A stretch of DNA of 17,233 bases from an uncultured Acetatifactor sp. (GTDB lineage: Bacteria > Bacillota > Clostridia > Lachnospirales > Lachnospiraceae): contig CAJUGT010000041.1 in NCBI GenBank assembly GCA_910586435.1, positions 10,911 to 28,143 on the forward strand. Direction: 5' to 3'. Under the pieces are notes generated by a model. The model ran no database searches. It had not been told where the DNA came from and was given only the letters and a program-made list of their open reading frames with translations. The position numbers and the translations under genes were made by a program. Shown here one piece after another: positions 5,613 to 14,200 of the stretch. Position 1 is the first letter of the stretch; the number at the start of each line of letters is the position of its first letter.

Positions 5613-6953
5613 GAGATTCAGACTATAAAGCAAAGCTTGCAGGAAAATGGGATTGTCGGGGCGGGAGGCGCAGGCTTTCCAACCTATGCCAAGTTGGACG
5701 AACGGGCAGATATAATTTTGATGAATTGTGCTGAATGTGAGCCATTGCTTAAGCTTCACAGGCAGTTATTGGAACAGAATGCGGAAGTGATTCTGAAGGC
5801 ATTTGATATGATTGCAGAGGCAGTCGGGGCAAAAGAGGCTGTCATAGGAATTAAGAAAGAATATAAGGCGACTTTAAGAGCTATAGATAGATATATTGAT
5901 TCATATCCCCGTATGAGGGTTCAATTGTTGGACAGCGCATATCCTATGGGGGATGAGGTGGTTTTGATTTATGAAGCTACCGGAAGGGTAATTCGCCCGG
6001 GGGGACTTCCCATTGAGGAAGGGGTGGCGGTCTTCAATGTGGAGACGGTCTATAATACATATCGTGCCCTGGAACTGGGAATTCCTGTGGTAGATAAGGT
6101 GGTATCCATTGTAGGAGAGGTGGAACATCCGGTGACGGTACGGGTGCCCATAGGTGCTTTGGTTCGGGATGTGGTTGCCTATGGGGGAGAAATTCTGGCA
6201 AAGAATCCGGTATACCTGATGGGCGGTCCCATGATGGGAAATCTGGCAGATGAAACCGCTCTTGTGACAAAGACTACAAATGCGATAATTGTTTTGGACA
6301 GCTCTCATTCGTTGGTACAGAAGAAAAACAGGAATCCCGTGATTGATTTGAAACGTGCTGCTTCTTCCTGCTGTCAGTGTGAAACCTGTACAAACCTTTG
6401 TCCACGTCATGCGCTGGGGCATCCCATTGAACCGCACAAATTTATGCGAAGCGCGGCGAACAGGGATTTTCAGGATACCAATGTGTTTTTAAATACATTG
6501 TTTTGCAGTTCCTGTGGTTTGTGTGAGAATTTTTCATGTCCGCAAGGCCTTGCGCCCAGAAGTCTGATTGCGGAATATAAGCTTGGGCTCAGAAAGGCCG
6601 GAGTGAAACCTCCTGCGGATGTAGTTCCTGCTCCGGTGAAGGAAAGCAGGTCCTATCGCAAGGTGCCGGAGGAAAGGCTGGAAGCAAGGCTTGGACTTGC
6701 GAAATATGATGTGGATGCGCCATTGCAGGCGGATGAATATTGGAAGAAGGAACATTTTATCCATAAGGTTAAAATATTGTTAAGCCAGCATATTGGCGCG
6801 CCTGCGGTGGCGGCAGTGGAAAAAGGTGATGTGGTGAAGGTGGGCGACTGCATCGCAAATCCCGGAAGTGGATTAAGTGTGGGTATCCATGCTTCTGTGG
6901 ACGGCATTGTGCAGGAAGTGACCGATAAATATATTACGATTGCGGAAAGGTAG
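5610..6953 (+). CDS. pduS: PduS-like RnfC-family electron carrier
   Basis: A flavin and iron-sulfur protein that moves electrons between the BMC lumen and the cytosol, in Pdu systems linked to cofactor reduction or NAD recycling. The 447-residue protein has the RnfC/Nqo1-type start GIVGAGGAGFPTYAKL, NCAECEPLL, and two ferredoxin-type clusters: C254-x2-C257-x2-C260-x3-C264-P and C299-x2-C302-x2-C305-x4-C310-P. A C-terminal barrel domain carries VEKGDVVKVGDCIA. ATG 5610 is preferred: GAGGGG lies six bases upstream and the start MEIQTIKQSLQENGIVGAGG fits the family. In-frame ATGs further up (5583, 5592) fall in repeat units. The gene is followed ten bases later by pduT, its usual partner. Confidence 0.92.
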   Translation: MEIQTIKQSLQENGIVGAGGAGFPTYAKLDERADIILMNCAECEPLLKLHRQLLEQNAEVILKAFDMIAEAVGAKEAVIGIKKEYKATLRAIDRYIDSYPRMRVQLLDSAYPMGDEVVLIYEATGRVIRPGGLPIEEGVAVFNVETVYNTYRALELGIPVVDKVVSIVGEVEHPVTVRVPIGALVRDVVAYGGEILAKNPVYLMGGPMMGNLADETALVTKTTNAIIVLDSSHSLVQKKNRNPVIDLKRAASSCCQCETCTNLCPRHALGHPIEPHKFMRSAANRDFQDTNVFLNTLFCSSCGLCENFSCPQGLAPRSLIAEYKLGLRKAGVKPPADVVPAPVKESRSYRKVPEERLEARLGLAKYDVDAPLQADEYWKKEHFIHKVKILLSQHIGAPAVAAVEKGDVVKVGDCIANPGSGLSVGIHASVDGIVQEVTDKYITIAER

Positions 6954-6963
6954 GGAAAGCCCT

Positions 6964-7512
6964 ATGAGCAAGGCTTTGGGAATGATAGAGTTTAAGACGG
7001 TTTCAGCGGGAGTGACTGCGGCGGATGCCATGGTAAAGACAGCTGCGGTGGAGTTGATTGAGGCGCAAACCGTGTGTCCCGGCAAATACATAGCATTGAT
7101 TACAGGTGATTTAAGTGCGGTGGATGCAGCTGTTGCCACGGCAAAGGTACAATATGGCGAACAGCTTATTGACAGCTTTGTATTGGGCAATCCTCATGAA
7201 GGAATTTTTCCGGCCATTTATGGAACCACCCATGTGGAACATATCAGTTCCCTGGGAATTCTTGAAACTTTTGATGCTTCGGCAATTATTGTGGCTGCTG
7301 ATGTGGCGGCAAAGACGGCTGATGTGGAACTGATAGAGCTTCGTATTGCTAAGGGAATGTGCGGCAAATCCTATGTATTTCTTTGTGGTGAGGTATCGGC
7401 TGTGGATGCGGCAATTTCCAGGGCGAAGGCAAGTGTATCCGAAGGCGGAATGTATCTTGATTCTACAGTAATTGCGCATCCTGATCCGCAAATCTGTAAA
7501 TCTATTCTATAA
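6964..7512 (+). CDS. pduT: PduT-like trimeric shell protein with an iron-sulfur pore site
   Basis: A tandem-BMC-domain protein of 182 residues that forms pseudohexameric trimers. The first domain runs from SKALGMIEFKTVSAG, the second from SSLGILETFDASAII. Cys38 in the motif TVCPGKY sits at the same place as the cysteine known to ligate a [4Fe-4S] cluster in the pore of Salmonella PduT. Together with PduS immediately upstream this predicts an electron conduit across the shell. ATG 6964 is chosen because GGTAGGGAAAG precedes it. The longer in-frame start at 6940 lies inside pduS. It is the last shell gene of the operon, and the regulator follows after a 148-base gap containing one small CGCCT/AGGCG hairpin (7566-7579). 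Confidence 0.92.
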   Translation: MSKALGMIEFKTVSAGVTAADAMVKTAAVELIEAQTVCPGKYIALITGDLSAVDAAVATAKVQYGEQLIDSFVLGNPHEGIFPAIYGTTHVEHISSLGILETFDASAIIVAADVAAKTADVELIELRIAKGMCGKSYVFLCGEVSAVDAAISRAKASVSEGGMYLDSTVIAHPDPQICKSIL

Positions 7513-7660
7513 TTGACCATGGCAGCAGTTGGGAAAAGTAAAAAATCCTGACTGTGGCCAAAGGGCGCCTGTTCAGGCGTAAATGTAAAGAGAAGTGCCA
7601 TAAGTACAGGGGGACAGGCAAGCGAACAGTGATTATGTGAAGAGGCGAGGGGTGCGGCAA

Positions 7661-8455
7661 ATGCTTGCTGTAGAACGGAGAAATCTTATTTTAGAGAAAC
7701 TACAGGACGAAAAAAAAGTGGTAGTCAGTGAGCTGAGTATCCTTTTTGACGTTTCTGAAGAGACAATTCGTCGTGATTTGGATAAGCTGGATAAGGAAGG
7801 ACTTGCGACCAAAAGCTATGGCGGAGCGGTATTGAATGAAAATACCAGTCTGGACATGCCCTTTAATATTCGCAAAAAGCGGAATATGCGCGGTAAACAG
7901 GTAATTGCGGATTTGGTAAGCGATTTGATCGGAGAAGGGGAACATATTATTGTAGACCCCAGTACCACAGCAGTGGCAATTATGAAGGCTTTGAAAAGCA
8001 GGAAGCGTATGACGGTGATTACCAATTCCATTGAGGTTCTGGTAGAGCTGTCAGATGTCAGTGGCTGGGATATTATCTGTACGGGGGGAACCCTGCGTGA
8101 AAATTATCTTGCGCTGGTGGGGCCAAAAGCAACGGATGTAATCAACTCTTTTCATGCGGACAAAGTGATACTTTCCTGTAAAGGGATTGACAGAGTAAAC
8201 GGCATCACGGATTCTAATGAAATGTTTTCACAGGTGAAACAGACGATGCTGAAGGCTGCAAAGCAGCGGATTTTGGCAGTGGATTATACGAAATTTGACA
8301 ATGTGGCATTTTCACAGATATGTGAAATTTCTTCTATTGATATGGTTGTGACCGATGTGCGTCCCTCCAAAGAATGGATGGATTATTTTACGGAGAAAGG
8401 GATTGAGTGCCTCTATGGCAAAGAAGATGACGAAGACCATAGCCTTTGCGAATAA
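7661..8455 (+). CDS. DeoR-family transcriptional regulator
   Basis: A repressor-type sugar-metabolism regulator of 264 residues. The N-terminal winged helix-turn-helix reads VVSELSILFDVSEETIRRDLDKL (about residues 21-43), followed by the family's SYGGAVL linker and a DeoR C-terminal sensor domain with DPSTTA, TNSIEV, CTGGTLREN and DYTKF. Such sensors bind sugar phosphates, and a fuculose-, rhamnulose- or glycolytic-phosphate ligand would suit a microcompartment fed by deoxysugars, but this is inference. ATG 7661 is preferred over GTG 7637 because GAGGGG lies eight bases upstream and MLAVERRNLILEKL is a typical DeoR start. It probably controls the BMC operon. I could not define its operator. 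Confidence 0.88.
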   Translation: MLAVERRNLILEKLQDEKKVVVSELSILFDVSEETIRRDLDKLDKEGLATKSYGGAVLNENTSLDMPFNIRKKRNMRGKQVIADLVSDLIGEGEHIIVDPSTTAVAIMKALKSRKRMTVITNSIEVLVELSDVSGWDIICTGGTLRENYLALVGPKATDVINSFHADKVILSCKGIDRVNGITDSNEMFSQVKQTMLKAAKQRILAVDYTKFDNVAFSQICEISSIDMVVTDVRPSKEWMDYFTEKGIECLYGKEDDEDHSLCE

Positions 8456-9224
8456 CAAAGGCGGAAGCGGTAAAACTACCAGCTGTGCCAATGTGGGATA
8501 TTCATTGTCCACACTTGGAAATAAAGTACTTGTGGTAGACGGTGACATGCAGCTGAATCTATCCCTGTCCTTTTATTCGGAGGAGACGATATTAGGGTAT
8601 GCTGCCGGGGAAAAAAACCTGTATCACGCCATGAAGAAGGAGGAGGATTTGTCGGATTATGTGGTTCCTACTCCTTATGAGAACCTGGACTTAATTCCTT
8701 CTTCCACACTTATGAGTGGGATTGAATATGAGCTGTTCGCGAAATGGCAGAGAGAATTAATATTGTCCAGGAGTCTGGAAAAGATAAAAGACAGTGGTGT
8801 ATATGATTATATTTTGATTGACGCGCCGCCTACTTTGGGTGGCTGGGTTATGAATATATTGTGTGCCTCCGACTATGTGATTATTCCGGTGGAAGCCAGT
8901 CCCTGGGGACTGTTTGGTGTGGCCAATATGTTTGAGTTTTTGGACAGTGTAAAAAGGCTGGCTCCAAATCTGATTCTTCTGGGGGTTGTGATTACAAAAC
9001 TGGATGCCAGAAAAAATTATGGCAGGCAAACATTGGAAGTATTGCATGAATATCAGGAAGTGACGGTATTTGACACGGTAATTCGGGTTGACAGTGAGAT
9101 TGAGTGGGCACAGGATAATTCCAAGCCTGTGATGGTACATAAAAGGAATGCAAGGAGTGCGGGAGAATATCTGAATCTGGCGAAGGAGGTAGAGGAATAT
9201 GTCCATAGGAGCGGGCAGCATTAA
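8415..9224 (+). CDS. ParA/Soj-family ATPase, candidate microcompartment-positioning protein (McdA-like)
   Basis: A 269-residue P-loop ATPase of the kind that forms dynamic nucleoid-bound gradients to segregate or space cargo. It has the deviant Walker A KGGSGKTT (15-22, with signature Lys15 and Lys20), the Walker A' stretch VVDGDMQLN (Asp42, Asp44), Walker B ILIDAPPTLG (Asp136), the Soj-type GVVITKLDARKNYGRQ and a C-terminal NARSAGEYLNLAKEV. The start overlaps the regulator gene by 41 bases. TTG 8403, better spaced from GGAGAAAGG (8392-8400), is an alternative start. There is no ParB gene beside it. Instead a small disordered protein overlaps its 3' end, as in McdA-McdB pairs that position carboxysomes. 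Chromosome or plasmid partition is the other possible role. Confidence 0.9.
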   Translation: MAKKMTKTIAFANNKGGSGKTTSCANVGYSLSTLGNKVLVVDGDMQLNLSLSFYSEETILGYAAGEKNLYHAMKKEEDLSDYVVPTPYENLDLIPSSTLMSGIEYELFAKWQRELILSRSLEKIKDSGVYDYILIDAPPTLGGWVMNILCASDYVIIPVEASPWGLFGVANMFEFLDSVKRLAPNLILLGVVITKLDARKNYGRQTLEVLHEYQEVTVFDTVIRVDSEIEWAQDNSKPVMVHKRNARSAGEYLNLAKEVEEYVHRSGQH

Positions 9225-9645
9225 GAGGGCGGCAAATGCCGCAAATGCCATAAATACGGGTAATTCCGCAAGCTTGTCGGAGACAAAGGTGAGGGACACG
9301 GAAGGTATGGCAGAGAATACCACAAGGACTGAGTCAATCATCCAAAAGGCAGAGAGCAGGCTTGCGGCCAGAAAAGCAGGGGAAGGGAAGCCCATGAACC
9401 AGCGGACCGCAACGCCCCCCACAGGGAAGGGGCAGATGTCAGACAAAACTGCGGCCAACAAAAGCAGAACTGAGGGAAGGGCCGATGTGACTCCTGAAGA
9501 AGTAAAAACAACTCCCGTTTTGGAGCTGCCGGAGGAAAAGATAGTAATTGAGGAGCAAAGCGGAGTGAGTGAATCTGAAGGTCATGAAATTGGAAAGTAT
9601 GTCATATATGGTATAGGGCAGGAACTCCCCATATATCTCCTGTAA
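9199..9645 (+). CDS. Small, probably disordered partner of the ParA protein (McdB-like candidate)
   Basis: A 148-residue protein I do not recognise by sequence. It is rich in Ala, Glu, Thr, Lys, Ser and Arg, has no Trp, Cys, Phe or His-rich fold, and contains no aromatic residue until a C-terminal segment (GKYVIYGIGQELPIYLL) that could be its only ordered part or binding motif. The N-terminal part (SIKRAANAANAIN) and the basic stretch around IIQKAESRLAARKAG could form helices, the latter a candidate ATPase-stimulating segment. It starts 26 bases inside parA behind a strong AGGAGG (9184-9189), so the two are translationally coupled. The context fits a ParA adaptor, but function is inferred only from position and composition. 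The end abuts a repeat module. Confidence 0.75.
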   Translation: MSIGAGSIKRAANAANAINTGNSASLSETKVRDTEGMAENTTRTESIIQKAESRLAARKAGEGKPMNQRTATPPTGKGQMSDKTAANKSRTEGRADVTPEEVKTTPVLELPEEKIVIEEQSGVSESEGHEIGKYVIYGIGQELPIYLL

Positions 9646-9646
9646 T

Positions 9647-9691
9647 CCAGCTAAGAAATGTCAAGAGGATATTTAAAAACAGTCTCAGAAC
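9647..9691 (+). repeat. 45-base linker module shared with 5139-5182
   Basis: Starts two bases after the stop of the preceding gene with CCAGCTAAGAAATGTCAAG and ends in CAGTCTCAGAAC, as does the copy before RNA element C. Here its first eight bases CCAGCTAA (9647-9654) can pair with TTAGCTGG (9711-9718), closing a stem absent from the first copy. Confidence 0.7.
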
Positions 9692-9710
9692 AGGGATGCG
9701 ATGTGTCTAT

Positions 9711-9855
9711 TTAGCTGGACAGGTGAGGTTGTGAAGGTACACGAGAGCAAATTTCATGAGACACTACTTAGTGTCTCTGGGTACTTCCGAATGAAATTTG
9801 TCTCTCCTGTGCGCGCCGCAGGAACCTCACCCTTTAGTGCCGCCTGGCAGCGACT
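9711..9855 (+). ncRNA. Large structured RNA, possible distant copy D of the element
   Basis: A long outer stem pairs GGTGAGGTT (9722-9730) with AACCTCACC (9823-9831). Inside, GAGAG (9743-9747) pairs with CTCTC (9802-9806), AAATTTCAT (9749-9757) with ATGAAATTT (9791-9799), and AGACACT (9759-9765) with AGTGTCT (9770-9776) around a four-base loop. A short hairpin with TGCC/GGCA lies within AGT (9836) to ACT (9855). The order of parts, the GGTG/CACC outer stem, the AAATTTCA/TGAAATTT inner stem and the preceding shared module resemble copy C, but the sequences do not align throughout, so family membership is uncertain. It precedes the YqeY gene by about 70 bases. Confidence 0.55.
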
Positions 9856-9924
9856 TAAAATAGTAGAAATGATAGGTATACTTTTTAAATAAAATAGTAG
9901 ATAGGGAAGGATGGTGTGGGTGTA

Positions 9925-10362
9925 ATGGAATTAGAGACATTAAGAAAAGATATGGTTGCGGCAATGAAAGCAAGGGACAAGGAGCGCAAAGACGCAATTT
10001 CTTCTCTGGTCTCCGCAGTGAAAAAGGCCGGCATTGATAATGGATGCAGGGATGATATTCCTGCGGATTTGGTGGACAAAGTAATTGTCAAAGAGTTGAA
10101 AACAGCTAAAGAGCAATTGGATACATGTCCGGCTGACAGGGAGGAGCTGAAAGCGGAATACCAGAAACGCTATGATGTGATAGCGGAATATGCGCCAAAG
10201 ATGATGACCCGGGAGGAAGTGCGGGCTTATATTGAGCAAAATTTTGCGGAACTGCTGGCAGGCAAGAATAAGGGACAGATTATGAAAGCGGTTATGGCTG
10301 TTCTCAAAGGGAAAGCCGATGGGAAGGACATAAATGAAACAGTGGCAGAACTTTGTAAGTAG
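9925..10362 (+). CDS. YqeY-like protein (GatB/YqeY domain)
   Basis: A 145-residue stand-alone helical protein of the YqeY family, related to the tRNA-binding tail of the GatB amidotransferase subunit, with no settled function. The start LETLRKDMVAAMKARDKERKD and the end NKGQIMKAVMAVLKGKADGKDIN are family hallmarks. ATG 9925 matches the usual family start. However, the best ribosome site AGGGAAGG (9903-9910) is closer to an in-frame GTG at 9916, so the protein may begin three residues earlier. A four-codon ORF (9911-9925) ends in TAATG on this start. A second copy of the domain is fused to a Uma2 domain at 15312. Confidence 0.85.
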   Translation: MELETLRKDMVAAMKARDKERKDAISSLVSAVKKAGIDNGCRDDIPADLVDKVIVKELKTAKEQLDTCPADREELKAEYQKRYDVIAEYAPKMMTREEVRAYIEQNFAELLAGKNKGQIMKAVMAVLKGKADGKDINETVAELCK

Positions 10363-10388
10363 GTATCGCATACATATGGGGTGAAAAT

Positions 10389-11192
10389 ATGGAAATAAAT
10401 CAGTCGGAAGCGGCGGGCAGGTTTGCCGCATATGTAAAAGAGTATGATGTCAATGATGAAAAGGTCCGCCTGAAAATAGAGCATACGTATAAAGTTGCGG
10501 CATTGTGTCGTGAGATAGCAAAGTCCGAAAAGCTGCCGCCAGGTGATGTAGACCTGGCATGGCTTATCGGGCTTTTGCACGATATTGGGAGATTTGAACA
10601 GCTTCGGCGTTTTGGGACATTTATGGATGCATGTTCCATTGACCATGCTTCTTTTGGAGCCGATTTATTATTTAAAGGTGGTTTGATTCGAGAGTTTATT
10701 GCGGATCAGACATGGGATACGACGATAGAACATGCGATTCGTACTCATAGCATGTACCGGCTTCCTTCGGAATTCGATGATAGAACTCTTCTGTTCTGTA
10801 ATATCATAAGGGATGCGGACAAGGTGGATATTATGCGTGTCAATGTGGAGACTCCTTTGGAGGAAATTTATAATGTCACAACGGACGAACTGCGCAGGGA
10901 TGACATATCCGAAAAAGTTTTAGAGAGTTTTTTTGAGGAACATGCCACCTTACATGCTTATTGCAGGAAGGCAATGGATTTTCTGGCTGCGCATATTTCA
11001 CTTGTGTACGAGCTGGTATTTCCATATAGTGTCTATGAGGCATATCGCCAGGGATTTCTATACCAAATGATGAATTTTCAGTCGGAAAATCCCCATACCC
11101 AGCAGCAATTTCAGGTAATAAGGGAGCGTGTGGGCTTGTATATGGATAAGTGTATACAAAAATGTCAAGGTATGGATAAAAATATTTTGTAG
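10389..11192 (+). CDS. HD-domain phosphohydrolase
   Basis: A metal-dependent hydrolase of 267 residues, probably acting on a phosphoester such as a nucleotide. The HD-superfamily residues are in order: His32 (IEHTYKV), His64-Asp65 (GLLHDIGRFEQ), a histidine in SIDHASFGAD, a histidine in AIRTHSMYR, and the aspartates in RDADKVDIMR. There is no partner domain, no signal peptide and no membrane segment. It lies 26 bases after the YqeY gene and 59 bases before the DUF4132 gene, probably in one transcript. The substrate cannot be told from the sequence. Confidence 0.85.
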   Translation: MEINQSEAAGRFAAYVKEYDVNDEKVRLKIEHTYKVAALCREIAKSEKLPPGDVDLAWLIGLLHDIGRFEQLRRFGTFMDACSIDHASFGADLLFKGGLIREFIADQTWDTTIEHAIRTHSMYRLPSEFDDRTLLFCNIIRDADKVDIMRVNVETPLEEIYNVTTDELRRDDISEKVLESFFEEHATLHAYCRKAMDFLAAHISLVYELVFPYSVYEAYRQGFLYQMMNFQSENPHTQQQFQVIRERVGLYMDKCIQKCQGMDKNIL

Positions 11193-11210
11193 CACAGAGA
11201 TGGAACAATT

Positions 11211-11231
11211 GTCCGCAAGCGAAAGGCGGAC
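11211..11231 (+). other. Small intergenic hairpin
   Basis: GTCCGC (11211-11216) pairs with GCGGAC (11226-11231) in the 59-base gap before the DUF4132 gene. It is too short and without a U-run to be called a terminator. Confidence 0.35.
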
Positions 11232-11251
11232 GCAGAACTGGGAGGAAATAT

Positions 11252-14200
11252 ATGAGACTAAAGGATGCGGAAGAAAATGAAATGCGTCAAAAGATGCTTC
11301 AGAGTTTAAAACTGACTCCAAAAAACATGGAGATTGCGGAGAAGTATCTGGATATGGACTTCTCGGAGGATCCTCAGCTGCTTGCGCAGGTGGAACCTCA
11401 GGAGTATCAATGTCCCTACTATGTATACAGCGGCAGAAAGCACTATTATCTGGACGATTGGCTGAAACACAGGGGAAAGGAAGAACTGGGACGTTATGTA
11501 CGTTTTCTGGTGGAAACAGGTGGATCTACGGCATGGCAGGCTCTTTTGAACAGTGCGGGATGTGGGGGGTTGGAGGAGCTGGAAAAGTTCCTTGCGTACC
11601 ATACAGGAGAACATGCCAGGGCACAGAGTATGGCAGTCCGGGCAGGTTTGTGCGCCAATAGGATTGGCAGAAATCAGGATACAACAATACTGTGTCTGTC
11701 AGGGAAAGAGGAGCCGGATATTTTTCGTCAGGCAATAAAATATTGCCGGAAAAGTGATGGGAACTCTTCGTCCGACCAAAGAAGCAATGCCGGCCTGCTC
11801 CTTGCGGCCATGTATTTGCATTACATGGAACCCGAAACTGCGCCTGAGATTACAGAGTATCTGGAAGACGGATTATTACGTTCATTAGGAGATATAGCGC
11901 AGAAATCCCAGGAAATACAGGTGATACTGAAGTATGTCAAATCAGCAGGCAAGGATACACCGTTCCCACAACGGATTCTTTCCATCTTCGGAGGGAGAAA
12001 AGGCGAAAGCAATACGGCATTTATTGCCGGGTGTGCTTTTCTTGCGGTCAGACATTCCCTGCGTTTCGAGATTTTGCTTCGTCTTGCGGTGGCCGTCCAC
12101 TACAGGTATCGTGGCAGGAATATCGCATTGGATACCTGTCTGGGAATTGTGCAGGAGGATTGGTTTCATGCCCGTATGGAAGAATTGGATGAAATGCTGC
12201 CAATGGAGGATGATAATTACATTTACTGGTGCCTGAATACAGGGTGTCGGGAAGAAGTGGCCCGTATGGCAGTAAAATGTCCCACAATTATCAAAGCTGT
12301 TGCCGATATGGTTGAGTCTGAGAAGTACAGGACTTTGATGGAAATCATACAAAAAGCCAATCCAGCTCTTTACGGAGAAATGGAACCTTTGTTTCATGAT
12401 ACGCTTTGCAGGAAGCTGGCAGCGGAACTGGTGAAGCCCTATTATGCGGGCAAATTAGAAGCCAAAAAGTATCTTTGTGGAGAGTGTTCCGTAGAAAGTC
12501 TTGCCCAGTTTTTAGAAAAATGGGAAGAGAATTTTTACAGTAGAATGGAATGTTATGAAAAGATAAATTTTTTAAAGGAAATAGGTGAAGTTTCCATGTA
12601 TCGCCGCGCAATGATTCTGGAAGCGCTGAAACATGCGTCAGGATATTTTCAACAATATAGTATCAAACTGGAGGGAGATACTTTTGGACAGGCTGGGGAA
12701 GCATCTGCTGTCAACACAAAAAGAGATTATCTTATGGAGAAAGAGCAGATAAAACGGATGATTGCGCTTTTGGAGCAGGAGGAACTTCCTCTTGGGATGC
12801 AGATTTATGTTTTGGGAGGAATTGGCGAGGCCATTGATGACAAGAAGAAGGAAAATCATGTATTTCAGACCTGTGTGGAGTTGTTTGCGGAAGAACTGGA
12901 AAAACGGCAGGACAGAAGCTGGGCAGATGAGATGAAAGAAGCCCTTTTGGCAAAAAACGGAAAGAATGGTCTATTCTGTCTGAATGTTTTGAAAAAACTT
13001 GATGTGGAACAGTATTCGGATGTAGTCCTTTCCTGTGCGGCTGATGATAGTAAGGCGGTGCGGAGGCTGCTGACAGAGCTTAGTGTGGAACATAGAGAAT
13101 GGGAGCCGCAAATACTTTCACTGCTTACATCCAAACAGGTGAAGGCCAGGGAGTTTGCCATCCTGGTATTGGAAGAATGGGCAGATCCATCCTGCCTTGA
13201 GGCGGTGAGAACAGCCCTTGATAAGGAGAAAAACAAAAAATTGATTCAGCTGCTGACGGATTTGACACAAGATCTGGAGGCAGCGGCAAAAGAAGGGGCG
13301 GTAAACCATGGGAGGAGTCCGGAAGAAAGGCTTGCTGCAAGGATTTTCAGAGGCGCCCGCAAACGGAAAGTAGAATGGGTTCAAGCGTTTCATTTACCCC
13401 AGGTACACCGTCAGGATGGCGGGGTGGTTTCACAGGAGTATATGCTTTCCGTTCTTGCAGCTTATGCGGATATGGAGATGGCGGGGGTAAACCAGGATGC
13501 GGCAAAACTGGCAGTTCCTCTGGTACAGGAAGAACTTGCCATTTACATGCAGGCATTATATGAAGAATGGCTGGAAGCCGGTGCGGAAGCAAAGAACCGC
13601 TGGGTATTATATGCGGCTTCCATTCATGGAGGAACCGCAATGGTTGATGCGCTTTATGCTCAAATCAAAGTCTGGGCGGAACATTCCAGGGGAGCAATGG
13701 CGGCGGAAGCCGTAAAAGCCCTGGCCTTTCATGGCAGTTCCGAAGCCATGACTCTGGTGGATCAAATGTCCAGGAAATTCAAAAATCGTCAAGTCAGAAA
13801 CGCAGCCGGGAAGGCGCTTTTGGATGCGGCAGAAGCACTGGGAATCAGCCGGGAGGAGCTGGAAGACCAGCTTGTGCCTGATATGGGATTTGACGAACAT
13901 ATGGAGAGGATTTTTGATTACGGAAGCAGAAAATTTAAGGTAAATCTGAATTTTGCTTTGGAGTTGGAAGTGTATGACTCCAATGGTAAAAGGCTTAAGA
14001 CTCTGCCTTCTCCCGGAAAACAGGATGATGCCCAATTGGCGAAAGCAGCGTCGGATGAATATAAACAACTGAAAAAACAATTAAAAAGCGTGGTTCAGAA
14101 CCAGAAGCTGCGCCTGGAACAGGCACTTAGCACAGCCCGGTACTGGAAGATAGAACTCTGGAGGAAGCTTTTCGTGAAAAATCCCATTATGCATCAGTTT

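Noticed and set aside
5531..5734. 67-codon open frame between the vertex gene and pduS
   Set aside because: It runs out of frame through the tandem repeat and into pduS. The product lacks any feature and pduS is unambiguous.
7513..7544. Possible promoter TTGACC ... TAAAAA before the DeoR gene
   Set aside because: The spacing is about 20 bases and the -10 match is poor. It is not supportable.
8757..9461. 234-codon minus-strand open frame opposite parA
   Set aside because: The plus strand carries ParA motifs and a strong ribosome site across this interval. The antisense product has no family features.
9877..9882. TATACT as a -10 box before the YqeY gene
   Set aside because: No acceptable -35 sequence lies 16-18 bases upstream.
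11191..11207. Short match (CAGAGATGGAAC) to the 3' hairpin of the RNA element after the HD gene
   Set aside because: There is no P1 or inner stem around it and the bases do not form the hairpin, so it is probably chance or a tiny remnant.
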